Positions 38,370 to 51,622 of a stretch of 64,000 bases of DNA are shown here, one piece after another. Each line of letters opens with the position of its first letter. Position 1 is the stretch's first letter. Both the position numbers and the translations under genes were made by a program. Source of the DNA: Onthophagus taurus (taxonomy: Eukaryota; Arthropoda; Insecta; Coleoptera; Scarabaeidae); contig NC_091972.1 in NCBI RefSeq assembly GCF_036711975.1, positions 28,959,001 through 29,023,000 on the forward strand, read 5' to 3'. The notes beneath the pieces are model-generated. The model did not search any database. It saw nothing but the letters and a program-made list of their open reading frames with translations, and was not told where the DNA came from.

Positions 38370-38385
38370 GGTTCTTTTCAGAACC
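38370..38385 (+). terminator. Histone mRNA 3' stem-loop (H2B)
   Basis: GGTTCTTTTCAGAACC is followed by GAATAAAGAATA. Confidence 0.93.
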
Positions 38386-38436
38386 AAAAATTAGTATCTG
38401 AATAAAGAATATTATCGCAATTTACAATATTTTTAA

Positions 38437-39271
38437 GGGTAGGCACACACGGTCGATTTTTAATCTGCCGATAGTTTAGTCGATGGACATAAATGTATTA
38501 ATTTTAATATAGGTGCACACACAACACAACTGCAGATCAACTCGATTTTTTAATCAAAAGGAGTCGATGTGCACTTATGATTAAAAAGTTGTGCAACTAT
38601 CGTACAACTCATCGAGATATACTATCGGACCGTTTTCTCGACCAAGCGAATATCGTGAGCACGTACGCCAGTAAATTATATGTATCTCGATGGTACAACT
38701 GCAATAATGCCATAGCTTCATATTGAAGCGCACACAAAGTCGATAGTTTAGTTGAGGTTTTTAGGAATTTAGGTTGCGCGCGCAACATAAATCGATTACT
38801 ACTTTAAAAAAATTAAGTTAAATTATTTTCCGTTTTACTACCGCAGTTAATTATATACTACACTAAATACAGTGTGTTAATTAATTATCGTACCTGACGT
38901 CATCATTGCAAGTATGCAACCAATATCACAGTGCAATACGCATCATACGCAAATCGTGTATTGCAATACCAATATTGTGATAATGGTTGCATACTTTCAA
39001 TGATGACGTCGGGTACGATAATTAATTACCACACTGTATATTAAAGTAATTCAATTACATTATTTTGAAAATTTGAATTATTTCCCGGTATTATTCAATA
39101 TTCAATACAATATAAATACAAGTTGTTTCGAAATCGATATGTGTGTGCATACAACACGATTTATGAACAACTAAACAGTTTAGTCGGTTATAAATTGATG
39201 ATGCATCGCGATTTCAAACCAATCCAACTAAACTGTTTCGTCGATGAATAATCGACCGTGTGTGCCTACCC
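38437..39271. mobile_element. 835-bp PIF/Harbinger-type MITE
   Basis: Inverted ends GGGTAGGCACACACGGTCGA are flanked by TAA (38434-38436 and 39272-39274). Internal inverted motifs (GTCGAT/ATCGAC) recur. There is no coding capacity, and it carries a nested element. Confidence 0.82.
38870..39036. mobile_element. 167-bp TA-flanked MITE nested in the 835-bp MITE
   Basis: Inverted arms of about 60 bp begin CAGTGTGTTAATTAATTATC. The flanking TA is at 38868-38869 and 39037-39038, a Tc1/mariner-type signature. Confidence 0.8.
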
Positions 39272-39274
39272 TAA

Positions 39275-40379
39275 GTTAATAGTAGATAATATAATATATT
39301 ACCTACTATTAACTACTATTAACCTACTATTAGCTACTATTATGTAAGTGCGATCCTTGTGAGTTGTATATAAGTTGTACATAAGTTGTCGAGATCGTTG
39401 ATTTGTTTGATAATATCGTAATCATAAAGGTTGATAATATAAGTACGAAGGCTTTATTTATTGATATTAAGTACTGCCGGTATTAATTAAACTAAAACTA
39501 GAAGTGCGTCTTTTGAAAAAATGTTTGACGTTTCGGATGCCATGTTTCTGAAGAAGTGTTTTTCTTAAATTTAACTTCCATTCTTATTTCCTAATAAATT
39601 TACTTTACAAAACTAAAGATTGAAGAAAAAAAATAATAATTAAGCTTTAAAATTTGAATCAACACGCAAAATTAATAAAAATAAGTAAATGGGGTAATGA
39701 CATCCATAGATGGAAGGAACAAAATAAATACAAAATTACCCTAAATAAAACAAAAGAAGCCAACAAGGTCAGTCGCTTGCAGAAAGGAACAATTGTTTAA
39801 AATTTCTGCCAATTTTTCCAGAAATCTTCAACCGTTCTTCGTAAAAGTTACAATTAGAAAATGACCTGGAGTTAAAACATCGTAATTAGTAGACCCTACT
39901 AATCAGAAACGGTACACATTAAGAACAGCTTCTAATTGAATTAAAACCTTTGTAAACTCTCCTTAAAATGAGTTTTTACTGATCGGACTCCAGCCTCCCA
40001 TTTACCACCGAAATGAATTTTTTTTTAATCGATAGGACATGACCTAAATGAGCCGTTAGATTAACGTTTAAAAAATGCGGAAAAGTGAAAAACTTACGGA
40101 AAATTTAATAATAAGTTTCGATGTGACGTCACACACACAACACCAGCCAATCCGATGAGTAAAAATAAAATAATTTTCTCAAAATTGATGAAAGAATTAA
40201 CAACTTGTCGATATTACGACGCATATTTTCGGGTGAAATACCCTTGTTTCTTTGTTATTCGACGCACAACGACTAAAACGATTTTGTTTACAATTTACCT
40301 GCGTACCCCTACCTCATTCTCTTCATTCTACAAGAAATCTTACAGAGTTCAAACCGGCAATAACGTCTTAGAGTAAAGT
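39275..40379. other. Spacer with a diverged copy of the H4-H2A spacer repeat
   Basis: At about 40080-40310 there is a weak match to 715-1060 (AGTTTCGATGTGACGTCA and following). I see no other feature. Confidence 0.45.
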
Positions 40380-41138
40380 GAATTAATGAATTATAAATTT
40401 GCTCCCTTTTATACTATTTACTTATCTACTATGGTTAGTAACGAGTTTTGATGGAACCTTCCCATTGTTCTTAGTTTTATTTGTTCTTACTTCTAAAAGT
40501 TAACCTAACTTTTATTCTAAAAGATACATTTTAGTACTAATTTCTACTAAATAATTTTAATTCAAATTTAATTATTTATATATATTTATGTATATTCGTG
40601 TATTGTTTTGTATGTTTCTAGCAACGGAATTCGAGATTTCTACTCCTTTCACTTTTCCTATTCCTTACGAGAGGTCGCGGATGATCGGGTTAATTTTTGA
40701 TTTTTTTTGATATATTTTGGGACGAGTTTTGGAAACTCGCTCTCTTTAATTTCGTTCGCTCGTGGAGGGAAAACATCACGAGAGTAATTTTGGTAAATAT
40801 TACGACATTTTGGGAGTTTTTAGTTTTTGTGGCGGTTGTTGAAATGGTTGCTATAGTATATAGTATAATAAACTTCCAATAAGTTCTCTATAAGGTTGTC
40901 CTTGTTTCCTCATATTGATATTTTACTTCCATTGGCGTTTTCTTAACCTTGCGGTCTGTCGTATTAAATCTCTTCAAAATTTTGTCAATATATTCTTCTC
41001 AAAGTACTTTCTTCCCTTATTATTTTCATTCCCAAAAACTTATTTAATTCTCCTACATGTTTTGCCTTAAATTCGTGTTTTAACCTTTCTATTGTTTCTT
41101 GTGTACACATCTTTCTTTGTGCGTAGACACAAATCATA
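40380..41138 (-). mobile_element. Copia remnant, 3' half (interrupted by a LINE)
   Basis: The minus strand continues the copia reverse transcriptase read from 45715-46460 and matches 23870-24781. The LINE at 41139-45714 interrupts it inside the segment encoding SKYDLCLY. Confidence 0.75.
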
Positions 41139-44100
41139 CCTACTACATAGAAATAGTCGTAGTAAATGGCGCATACAGTGTAGTCGTGCTTTGTCGCCGG
41201 TGCATTATTATTCTAATATTTCTTGTAGAAATTCGCGCTATTGTACTTTTCTGTGTGAGTTAAACTCGCTTCTGATGTAAAATTGTGTTTGTGCTGCTTA
41301 GCTTGCTATCTGTTTAATTGACTGTTAATTATCAGCTTTCTTGTAATATTTTACGCTAGTTTGTAAGTGTTCTTGACTTACTTTTGTCAGTCGGTGCATT
41401 ATGGGGGAGACCGGTTCTAGTGCGTTAACCGCTCTCGAGTCCAAATTTCTCGAGAGAATGAATTCATTCGAGGGGCGTCTTGGAACCGCGCGTAATGCGG
41501 ACGGGGCGGGTGAGCTGTCACTCAAACAATTGGCGGCTGATTTCGACGAGTTCCGCAAAAATATCATCTCTTGCTTAAATGAGGTGCGCTTCATGATTTC
41601 TACCCTTGAGGATCAACTGTCTCCTTATTCATGGAATTCCTGAGTCGGAGTGTGAAAATACCGATGTTCTTGTTGGTGATGCCCTAAATGAACATCCGAC
41701 TTTAAATAATTTTAAATTCACCTCTGACATGCTGGATCGAAGTCATCGTCTTGGTCCTATCAGGAAAAAATCGAATATGCCATCCAAGTCCTCCCCCAGA
41801 CCAATCGTTGTAAAGTTGGTGTCCTTATAATATGCGCAGAATAATATGGACCTATAAGAAACAACTGAGAGGTAAAAAGATTTTTATTTCTGAATCCCTT
41901 ACTGCCCGTCGTCTTCAACTCTACCTCAAAGCCAAAGCCTTAATGGGACCTGAAAACACTTGGACCTCAGATGGACGAATATAGGTACGTTGCGTTGGCG
42001 AAGGATAAGAGGAAGGTAATACGCTGCTTTTCTGATCTGGATGAATGTCCTCGTCCTCAGCCTCGTCGCGGTGTGACTACTAGAAGTCGTGCAGCGGTTA
42101 GGCAATACGTGGCGACGTCGTCTCGGGTCTGTTAGCTTAATAGTAAATTAGAAGTACATGCATATCTTTTTTTCCTGCGTAACCGTTGCAATCACCAATG
42201 TAGAAATGCCAAAAAATTTTATTTCTATCGGAGACTATCCAATGCTAATCCGAGGACGTTTTGGAGGTTGATGTGTTCCTTAGGGGCGGTCGAGTCTCCC
42301 TCTGTTCGGGCTGCTTGTGATGTGGGTTCCTTGGCGAGGTTTTTTGCTGACCCTCCTCTGCTCATTAGTGGTGGGACTAGGATGACTACTATTTCTGAAA
42401 TTCTTGTCTCATCTAAATCCTCCTCTTTCTCCTTTGTCCTGGTCACAGCTTTAGAAGTCCGCGATGCCTTGAATCACTCGAAGTCTACGAGTGCGGGAGC
42501 TGATGGAGTTGGTCTCAAACTTCCTATACTGGATATTGTTCTTACTCCTATTACCCACGTTTTTAACTTCTCCTTTGAACGATCCTCATTCCCTTCAATC
42601 TGGAAGGTTGCTCATGTTGTCCCCATACCTAAATCCAAGAGTCCCTCAAGTTTAAATGATTTTCGCCCAATCACCATTTTATCTGTTCTATCCAAAGCTC
42701 TCGAGCACCTTGTTTATCTACAAGTTCAAGAGTATTTACAAGAATTTAACTTGCACAACGAGTTCCAATCGGGTTTTCGTAAGGGTCATAGCACGACAAC
42801 AGCGCTTATTAAGATTACAGATGACATTAGGTATGCTTGCGACAAACGTTGTGTTACAATCCTTGTACTACTTGATTTCAGCAAGGCGTTCGATTCGGTT
42901 GATCACGATCTTTTGTTAGCGTCACTAGCTGCCCTTGGATTTACCTCTTCATGTTTATCTTGGTTTCAATCTTACCTTTCCTGTCGTTCCTTGTGTGCGT
43001 GCTGATTCTGCGCTCTCGTCTGCTTGTGATATTAAATGTGGTGTACCCCAGACTAGTGTGTTGGGTCCGTTGCTCTTTTCGATTTTTATTAATGCCGCCA
43101 CCCACTATATTTCTTGTAATTATCATGTGTATGCTGCTGACCTCCAAATTTACACTACGACAACTATTGATGATTTTCCTGAAGCAATTGCACGTCTTAA
43201 TCATGATCTTTCCAATATTTTGGATTGGTCCAAACGTTATAACCTTAAATTAAATACTGCTAAAACTAAAGCAATTGCGTTTGGCAGTCGACCTTTACTG
43301 GCAAAGCTTAATGATTTTTCATCCATTCACTTAATGCTTGACGGAGACATTATTCAGCTGTCAGACACGGTTAGAAACCTTGAGGTGGTTATGGATTCTA
43401 CAATGTCCTGGAAACCTCAAATTCAATCGGTCTGCAGAAAGGTCTATCATTGTTTCCACTCACTGAAAAGTCTCCGTTGCTTCCTTCCTCCCATGATCCG
43501 TCGTAATCTTTATTTTTCCCTGATTTTCCCCCATATAGATTATGCTGACACGGCATATAATGATCTTTCGGTAACACTACGAAACAAACTGCAAAGACTT
43601 CAAAACAACTGCATACGGTATATCTTTGATCTCGAGAGATCTCAACACATAACTCCATACCGTAATTATTTGCAGATATTAAAAAACTATTTAACAATTC
43701 GTGAAATAAAGTTTACAATCTGCCAATCATAATATTATTCTCTTATTTCTAATAGTTTCTAACAGTTTCTGCTTAAATGCTGAAATAGTTGTTTGGCTTC
43801 TAATTTCGTTATCTAAATTATTAAACAAAATAAACAACATAAAAAATAAACAATCCTGCGAGTATGAATGACTAACCTGTCTAATATACAAACTGTTGCG
43901 AGATCTTGTATTATAGGTATGTATGTCGGATACTTTTGACACTTGCAAATATCAAGGTAACAAATTATTAACCAATTTATATACAAAACACATATTTAAC
44001 ATATACAATCTCTCTTTCACAGAATAAAAACATAATTCTAGTAAACATATTACAACCCAAAATCGCTCGCATGGCCCTATTTTGTATGATGTGTAAACTT

Positions 44101-45714
44101 TGCATTTCCGATTCCCCAGCATAATAAACAATTGTAGAATAACACTCAAAAATTGGGCTAATTAATGACTTATATACCACAATTCGAACGTTTACAGATA
44201 ACAACCTACAAATTCTACAAAAGTAATTCACTTTATCTTTAACATTATCAATAACATTTGCGATATGGTATTTAAATTTGAGATCTTTATCAATATATAC
44301 TCCTAGGTATTTTATAATATTTACATACTCAATCACATCACTATTTAAAGAAACCTTATTAAAACAATTAATTCCGCACTGACCGAGAATCATAGCTTTA
44401 GTTTTACCCGTATTCACAATTACTTTATTAATTATTAGTCATTTTTCCAAGTTACGCAAGATCACATTCATTTTATCTGTAGCTGAATTGATGCTGCTGT
44501 CTTCAACTGCTATAAGTGTGTCGTCAGCAAAAAGATTAGGGCCTCACCATTACAGACGGATACAATGTCTTTGATGTATATGATAAACAGTAACGGACCC
44601 AGTACCGTTCCTTGTGGAACTCCAGAAGTTGTTCCTATTTCTGTAGATAGTACATCCCCAAATTTTATCTGTTGAACTCGATCGTTAAGGTGGCTTGTAA
44701 ACCACATAATTGTCCTACTTCCAACTCCAATACATCGTAGCTTATGTAGCAAACGTTCTCTATCTACCCTTTCGAAGGCTCGTTTGAAATCTAAAAAGAC
44801 AGCCAATACAATCTTGTTTCGTGTATCCAATACATATTTCCATTTGGATATAATCAGTTGTAATGCAGTCTCACAAGAATGGCCGTCTCGGAACCCCGAC
44901 TGATAGTCAGAGAGCACTTCATTGCGAGAAATAAAATCCTTCAACTATTTATAGACCACTTTTTCCATAATTTTAGCTGATAACAAAATTATATTGACAG
45001 GTCTTTGATTTTCGCATTTTCTCGACTGGAATTATTGTAGTCTTCTTCCAGATCTTAGGAAAAACACAGTCTCTTATAGAAGAGTTCACGATCAGTAAAA
45101 GTTGATTTATTATCAAAACACCGATTGCTTTCTTATGTCATCTTCAGAATTGCCACCTTGTTCTTCACAATCAAACACCAAGGTATCTGTATTGTATATT
45201 TCAACGCTTGCCGTCGCATGGTTTACCCACTAGATCTCAGTTAGATTCTGTACTTATGTTCCCGACCCATAGTACCGAGATTTACCATAAATCGTTTGCT
45301 GTGCAGGCGATAACCCTTCGGAATAGTCTGCCTACCGAGATCCGTAATATTCCTCACATTGTGACATTTAAAAACCATCTAAAACGTCATTTATTTGCTC
45401 TCCAAGTATCTTCCTGAAAACTTTTTCTTCTCCCTCTTCTTCATTTTCTTCTGTTCTTCTACTTTTACTTTTCTTCTCTTCTTCTTTTATTCCAGCAACT
45501 ATCATTATGCACCGTTTTTAGTGACCATAAGTTTAGCACAGCAGCTTGCCATTTATTTATTGTTTTTCTTATATAACTTAGTATATGGCGTTGTTTGGAA
45601 GATATCGCTTACGCGATAAATCGACCCTGTTGCCTGTATTTATGCATTAAGTTAAATGTATACATTTTCTTTAATTTGTATTTTTTGTTTCTTATTATGG
45701 CAATAAATTTATTT
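41139..45714 (+). mobile_element. LINE (family B) inserted in copia, itself interrupted
   Basis: There is a 5' leader, then an ORF1 with a coiled-coil-like start (MGETGSSALTALESKFLERM, 41401-41643) and LLIHGIPESECENTDVLVG (41606-41830). The endonuclease is deleted. A broken reverse transcriptase follows: DFRPITILSVLSKALEHLV and LDFSKAFDSVDHD (42268-43005), then YAADLQIYTTTTIDDF (YADD changed to YAAD) and the thumb (42935-43732). The C-terminus (45208-45417) lies beyond another LINE. It ends in an ATT repeat. It is inactive. Confidence 0.82.
43734..45200 (-). mobile_element. Second LINE nested in the family B LINE
   Basis: Minus strand: MKDFISRNEVLSDYQSGFRD, then LDFKRAFERVDRERLL, GVPQGTVLGPLLFIIYIKD (44510-44944), a one-base frameshift just before LADDTLI, then TGKTKAMILGQ and the thumb region (43977-44417). 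Only reverse transcriptase to C-terminus remains, so it is 5' truncated. It is a different family from its host. Confidence 0.8.
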
Positions 45715-46460
45715 ATTATTATTATACTTTGATCTTTTGAATCCATTGATCAAATTGTTCATCCCAACACTTTGGTGCCTCTTTAAGTCCAAATAATGCT
45801 CTTGTTCAATACATTTCCTTTTTCCTGGTTTATTCTTTCTGGTATCTTTATAAATACATTGTTAGCTAGTTTACCATTTAAAAATGCTCTAATTGTTTTA
45901 TTGGCTAATTATTATTAATCGCATGAACCATAAACATTCTTATCGTTGATCTTATCATGGATACTGGTGCGTATATTGAATTCCATTCCTCATTTTTGAG
46001 TTGAAAACCTAGGTGCCAACTAGTCGTCCCTGTTTCATCGCATAAAACATCTCGCGACATTATTATTTTGTAGTTTATCGGGTCCCATATTCTATAGCCA
46101 GCTGTACAATATCCAACCAATCTTCCCAACTTTTCTCTATGTTTTATTACATTTACTAACAAAACCTTCACATATATCCAACCATTACCACTTCTTCCCT
46201 TCTATATTCCAGTCTTCCTAGCCTCCAATACATCAACATTAGCAATTTCAATTTCTATTTTTCTGTTAAATTCTAGTTCTACATCCTTTAAATATCTTTC
46301 CATTCTTTCGTTTACCATGTGTTGCACCGTTGCTTACTGAATCAATAATAAATGTAGTTCTAAATTCTTCTAATTCACAATTATAAGCAATAAAACTGAC
46401 CTCCTTTTCTGCAATATTTGCTTCAAATCATCTTCCACTATTTCCTCGCATTCTCGAAAC
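45715..46460 (-). mobile_element. Copia remnant, 5' half
   Basis: Minus strand: GRLVGYCTAGYRIWDPINYK and SRDVLCDE (45905-46171) is the copia region after the integrase core; the reverse transcriptase start (KEAPKCWDEQFD) lies next to 45750. It continues across the LINE at 40380-41138. Confidence 0.75.
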
Positions 46461-47389
46461 TCTATTTCCTTTTTACTTTTACAATCTACCTTCTTGTTAT
46501 GTCCAATCACCGGCGCAATGTATCAGACCTTTCTAAAAGTTTTAAAGATTTGGATCTCTACTTGTACTGGAATAGATGGACACCTTTGGTTTTAGTAGTT
46601 GATTTCACACTTAGAGCATATCCCTAATAAAGAGATCAGAAGATGCACAAAGGTCAGACAACTGATATGGTATGGACACGTGGTGTACGCCTGGTGAAGA
46701 CTTGGATGTAAGGAATAAGAAATGAAGGACAGAGCCACTGGAGATGAAAGAAGCCAAAGGCTTTCCAGTATTACTTTTGATTTTCCCGTGTCTTCTTAAG
46801 ATGTACACAAAATTTAAAACCCAACACTTAAATTAACAAAATATATTTATAATTGTAAATGCATTTGTTTTATTGACGACATTCCCGACTAGTTTCAACC
46901 ATTTTTCTAATGTTTATTACCACCACTTCTTCCTTACACTCTTTCAACTGCCTTAATGGCGTAACAATTTCATTTTCCGTGGGAGGATCGAATTTTCTTA
47001 AAGCCGCTAATTTCGCTAAACCGTCGCGTCGTTAATGTGGTATTGGACGTTATTATTCTCGGTTATGCATTGAACTGTAGCTGAATTTTATCATTTGTGT
47101 TTTCAAATAATTTTGGATAACGTTTAATTCTTTGGTACAATTTATCGTGAAGTTCGGTTAAGCTTACGCCGCGCGCCGGCGCCACGCCGTTGTCTGATAT
47201 TTTGTTCATTATCATTAATAGATTATTAAATAATCTAATTATTATTAATAATGTCTAAATTATTAATAATCTAATTATTATTAATAATTAGATTATTTAA
47301 TATTTAATTTAATTGTTTAATTTATCAAGGATTAAAATAAAATAAGTGATTTCTTTGGAATCAACTCTTGGTTTTAATGATGTTCTTGT
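46461..47389. other. Spacer, no gene recognised
   Basis: A possible scrap of a LINE C-terminus lies near 46600-46760, but I cannot support it. The rest shows nothing. Confidence 0.35.
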
Positions 47390-48420
47390 CATTTTAAACC
47401 ACGGCGAGAAAAAATTATAATTTCCTTTCTTTAATCAAAATTAACAGTACATATAGTGCATTGTCTGCAAATACATATTATATGTAACTCAATGGGAAAA
47501 ACTGTTAAAAGTAAGTGAAGAAAATAAAAAGGTAATTTATCCTACAATATACCTACCAAAAAATACCTAATATTAAAGCCAAAATCCATGAGACTTGACA
47601 AATTGCAAAAAAGTGCTTCTCTATATGATGCTGTAAAAATGTGAAAGGAATTAGGAAGTGTACTTGAAGAAACGCATTCATCATTTATAAATTTAGCATA
47701 TAAACAAAATATAAATTAACGATGGAAAAGAATCATCTTGTTCTCCAAGGAAGTTATATCCAATGTTACTGCTTTGCAATGGCCTGATATTGAGAAACTT
47801 CTCCCAACTTTAAAACAACTTTTATGTGCTGTGTACTGCTTAGCTTCAGTAGCAACAAATTGGAAATGAAAAAAGCCAGCAAATTAGAATTTTTATATAA
47901 ACTTTGCAATTCCTATGCATTGCTATTTTTTGTTTTTATTTAAATATGTATTGTTTTTGTTTGTCTTAGTTTTTAGTTGCCTGATTTTGATTTTCATTTC
48001 TCTTTTGATTTAAATTATCGATTGATATAAAAAAATTACTTGATTGAAAACAAGAAATTGCATACTGAAAATTAAAAATTTAAAAAAAATTATATTTAAT
48101 ACATACCACTTGATAATAAACAAGACTGGATAAAAATCACAGCTTCACTGCATCATCTCCAGAAATACATAAAAAATACATATACTTGTTGCGTATAACT
48201 TATAATACGGTTTCATCCCTTGATAATGATAAACCTTGATGATAAAAACTTGGAATATTGCAATCTTACTCTCAAGTTGCGTTGGATAATGATCGCTTGA
48301 AAATATTTTTAAATCCTTTTTACTTCTTTTTTGTTCGGATTTATGTAAAGGTGGAGGTCACCTTCTTTATCCATCTTCATCAATAAATAACCAGAATCCT
48401 TTTAAAAATAAATAATTAGA
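47390..48420 (-). repeat. Unclassified spacer repeat R, uninterrupted copy
   Basis: This is the reverse-complement partner of 18690-20860 without the mariner-type insertion, so it shows the empty site near 47470-47490. Confidence 0.7.
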
Positions 48421-48484
48421 TAAATAATTTAAAATAAGGTAAAAATTAAAAGAGGTCTTTCTCAGTTTTTTTTTAAATAAATAT

Positions 48485-48530
48485 ACTTAGTACCGGTTTC
48501 GATAATTACTTATCATCATCAGCTAAATCT
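48485..48530 (-). ncRNA. Hammerhead ribozyme-like motif in the Penelope-like element
   Basis: On the minus strand the core reads CTGATGA (48522-48516), a hairpin GATAA/TTATC, GAAA (48500-48497), then the self-complementary ACCGGT and A before the predicted cut. Stem I forms between 48527-48523 and 48490-48486. One extra U sits between the core and helix II. Minimal hammerheads with a very short stem III are known from Penelope-like elements. Confidence 0.65.
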
Positions 48531-49608
48531 ACAAGCGAAATTATAATTAAAAGTATATAGAATTAAATAAAACAAATCAATAAAATAAATAAACTTACAG
48601 TCAAATAAATAATAAAAGTCACGATATAAAATGATTTCAAAAATAAAACAACGGAAAATAAAGATGTAAAGTAGACGACACTGAACGACACTACAGGTTA
48701 AAATGGAGCAATCACATAAGAATAAAACAAGATTCACAGATATGTTAAAAACTAGAATTTTAAATATGAGTATAAAGGATTATAAATGGAGCAAAGCTGA
48801 TCAGAAGAAAAGAATAGAAAGAAATTAGACTTATTAGAACAACTTGATACTTCGCCCATGAAAATCGGAATGTAAATGACAGAGTTATAGCTCGGGGCAT
48901 TTTTTATCTGACAAATCAAAATTTAGGTCTAGGTCGTTTCTATTTATAGTTAAGTCAAGAAAATTGATTTTTCTATCATTTTCAATTTCTAAAGTGAATT
49001 TCAACTTCTCATGAATATTGTTTATATATTTTAACATTGCTATAAGATCTTCGTTGGTACCTTCCCATAGACAAAAAACATCATCCACATATCTAATCCA
49101 TTTTTTGATGTTGTTAGAATAAGGATTAAGTTTGTTTATAATACATATAATTATTCTCCTTATAATCTAGATATATGTCGGCGATAAATCGAGATATAGA
49201 TAGATCCATAGGTAAACCAATTTCAAGTTTATAAAATTTTTCGTTAAATTTGCAATAATTTTGTTAAGTAATAAATTTGACAAGTGATGTGATATCAGAA
49301 GCTATATTTGTGTATTTATAATGTTCCTCAAGTAATTTATAAATAATATCAATAGTAAAATCAGTATCAACATTTGTGTAAAGATTAGATACATCAAATG
49401 AGATCATAATATTGTTCTTAGGGTTTATGTGTTTTATTTTATTAATAAAGTCAAGTGAATTTTTTACATTTTTACAATTGAGGATTAAAATTTAATTTTG
49501 TAAAAATATCGTAAATAATATCAGTAATTTTTGATGTAGGTCATTCGTAACAAGCAGTAGTAGGTCTTAAAGGTAAATCGGACTTATGAAGTTTTATCGT
49601 GGAACATA

Positions 49609-51622
49609 CACTCAGGTGCAAAAAAAACGCAACAAGCTAATATCTGGTAAAGTTTGAAATGTGATAACCTTTTTATTTTTTGTTCAATTTTTATGATTTT
49701 TTCATCAAAGTGTAGATAAAAATACCTAATTTCATGTTCAATATCCAGCCTTTTGTTAAATGCTGGTCATTTAGTCGGTATACAGGGTTAATTGCAACGT
49801 CGTTCTAGGATCCTAATTTCAAAACACCTGTGGAATAATTTAGTGTATAAATTGTTTCAAAATATAATTTTTGTTAAGAACCATTCGTTCCCTACATTTT
49901 GTATTTTGGTTCATGTCTCTAAGTGCATTCGTTCATTTTTAAGAGCGAAATGAATTTGTCACTAACAATTTACTTAAGATACGTTACATTCTAATAAGTA
50001 ACAGTTGTAATAATTGTTCATTGTTATTCTAATGACAGTTTGATAGCATCAGTTTGTGAGACAACTAATGAAAAGAAAAAAGGTAAGAAAAGCAAACAAG
50101 AAAAAATTAAAAAGACAGAAAATAAGAGATATTATTAATGCAAAATAATTCAATTGTAACCTAAAACCTAACCCTATGTACCACTTTTTTACAAGATATT
50201 TATCTTAATACTTTATGTTACGATCTCTAGCTCTTATCACAGCTTCCATACGTCGATTCATGGTGTCGATAATATTACAAATGGACTGGTGCGTAATGTT
50301 TTGCCATTCTTCTTGAAGAACTATTCGCAGTTCATGTGCAGAAGCTGGAGCTACTTCGCGGTCTCTCATCCGCCTACCAAGCATATCCCACACATGCTCG
50401 ATGGGATTTAGATCGGGCGAACATGCTGGCCATTCATTGAGGTATTGTGTAACACACATTACTGTATGAGACAATGCATTATCCTGCATTAGGATCAAAT
50501 CAGCGCCTATAAACTCACTAAAGGGTTGCACGTAATTAACCAATATTTCCTCGATATATCGGTGGGCAGTTAATGATCCATCGATGATGACTAAATCAGT
50601 GAAGGCTTCCCCTTTTATTCCTGCCCACACGATTACTGAAGCACCTCCATAGCTCAGACGGGGGCTGAATGTGCATTCCGCAAACCTTTCTCCATTTCTT
50701 CTCCACACTCTTTTCCGCCCATCTGGAGAATGTAAGCAGAACCTGGATTCATCGGTAAAGAGAACATTGTTCCATTGCCTCAAATCCCAATGTAACTGTT
50801 CGGTGGTAAATTATAGTCTAGCCATCCTGTGGCGCGGAAGCAATTTGGGTCCAACTGCTGGTCTGCAAGCTGTCAACCCAAATTCCTTTAGTCTTAGGCG
50901 AATTGTCCGCGCACTCACATTTGTACCTCGGACCTGTTGAAGCGCATTTTTCGTCTGTACTGAGGTTAAATGACGATTCCGCAAAGCTATAACACGTATA
51001 AATCTGTCATCAACAGCAGTGGTTTTTCGTTTTCTACCGCTTCCTGCCCTTCTCTTATTTCTTCCAGTTTGAGTAAAACGTTCTACCACTCTTTTAATAG
51101 TGGAGCGATGAGCATGAAGAATTCTTGCAACATATTCATAATTACGCCCATCTTCAACAAGAGCAACAGCTTTAGCGCAATTTTCAGCACTTAAAATCAT
51201 GGTACTAATCTTCTGTACAAAAAATCACTGTCCAACTGTCATTAGAATAACAATGAGCAAAGCCACCTTATTAAAAAGTAACGTATCTTAAGTAAATTGT
51301 TAGTGACAAATTCATTTCGGTCTTAAAAATGAACGAATGCACTTAAAGACATGAACCAAAAAAACAAAATATAGGGAATGTAGGGGTTCTTAACAAAAAT
51401 TTTAATTTTGAAACCATTTATACACTAAATTATTCCACAGGGTGTTTTAAAATTAGGATCCTAGAACGACGTTTCAATTAACCATGTATACCGACTATAT
51501 GACCAGCATTTAAGAAAAGGCTGGATATTGAACATTAAATTAGACATTTTTATCTACAGTTTGATGACAAATTTCAAACTTTACCAAATATTAGCTTGTT
51601 GCGTTTTTTTTGTACCTGAGTG
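49609..51622 (-). mobile_element. Tc1-like element with long inverted repeats
   Basis: Ends beginning CACTCAGGTGCAAAAAAAAC are flanked by TA (49607-49608 and 51623-51624). The inverted repeats extend for about 390-430 bp, unusually long and reminiscent of Minos/Bari-type elements. Inside is one transposase gene on the minus strand. The insertion interrupts the Penelope-like frame cleanly. Confidence 0.9.
50205..51200 (-). pseudogene. Tc1-like transposase, one in-frame stop and short catalytic deletion
   Basis: This is a cut-and-paste transposase of about 331 codons from the ATG at 51200. The N-terminal paired-type helix-turn-helix (MILSAENCAKAVALVEDGRN through GSGRKRKTT) and second DNA-binding segment are followed by a single TAA codon at 50811-50813. 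The same frame then continues with VLFTDESRF (first Asp), LILMQDNALSHT (second Asp) and SPDLNPIEHVWD (Glu). The spacing from second Asp to Glu is 27 residues instead of the family's 34, so 7 residues are missing. It is likely dead on both counts. Confidence 0.9.

Noticed and set aside
39525-39565. A CTTCAGAAACATGGCATCCGAAACG-type sequence on the minus strand considered as another hammerhead.
   Set aside because: It lacks the CTGANGA core, so it was not called.
45100-45180. CTGAAGATGACATAAG on the minus strand considered as a ribozyme core.
   Set aside because: No GAAA at the required place and no paired stems.
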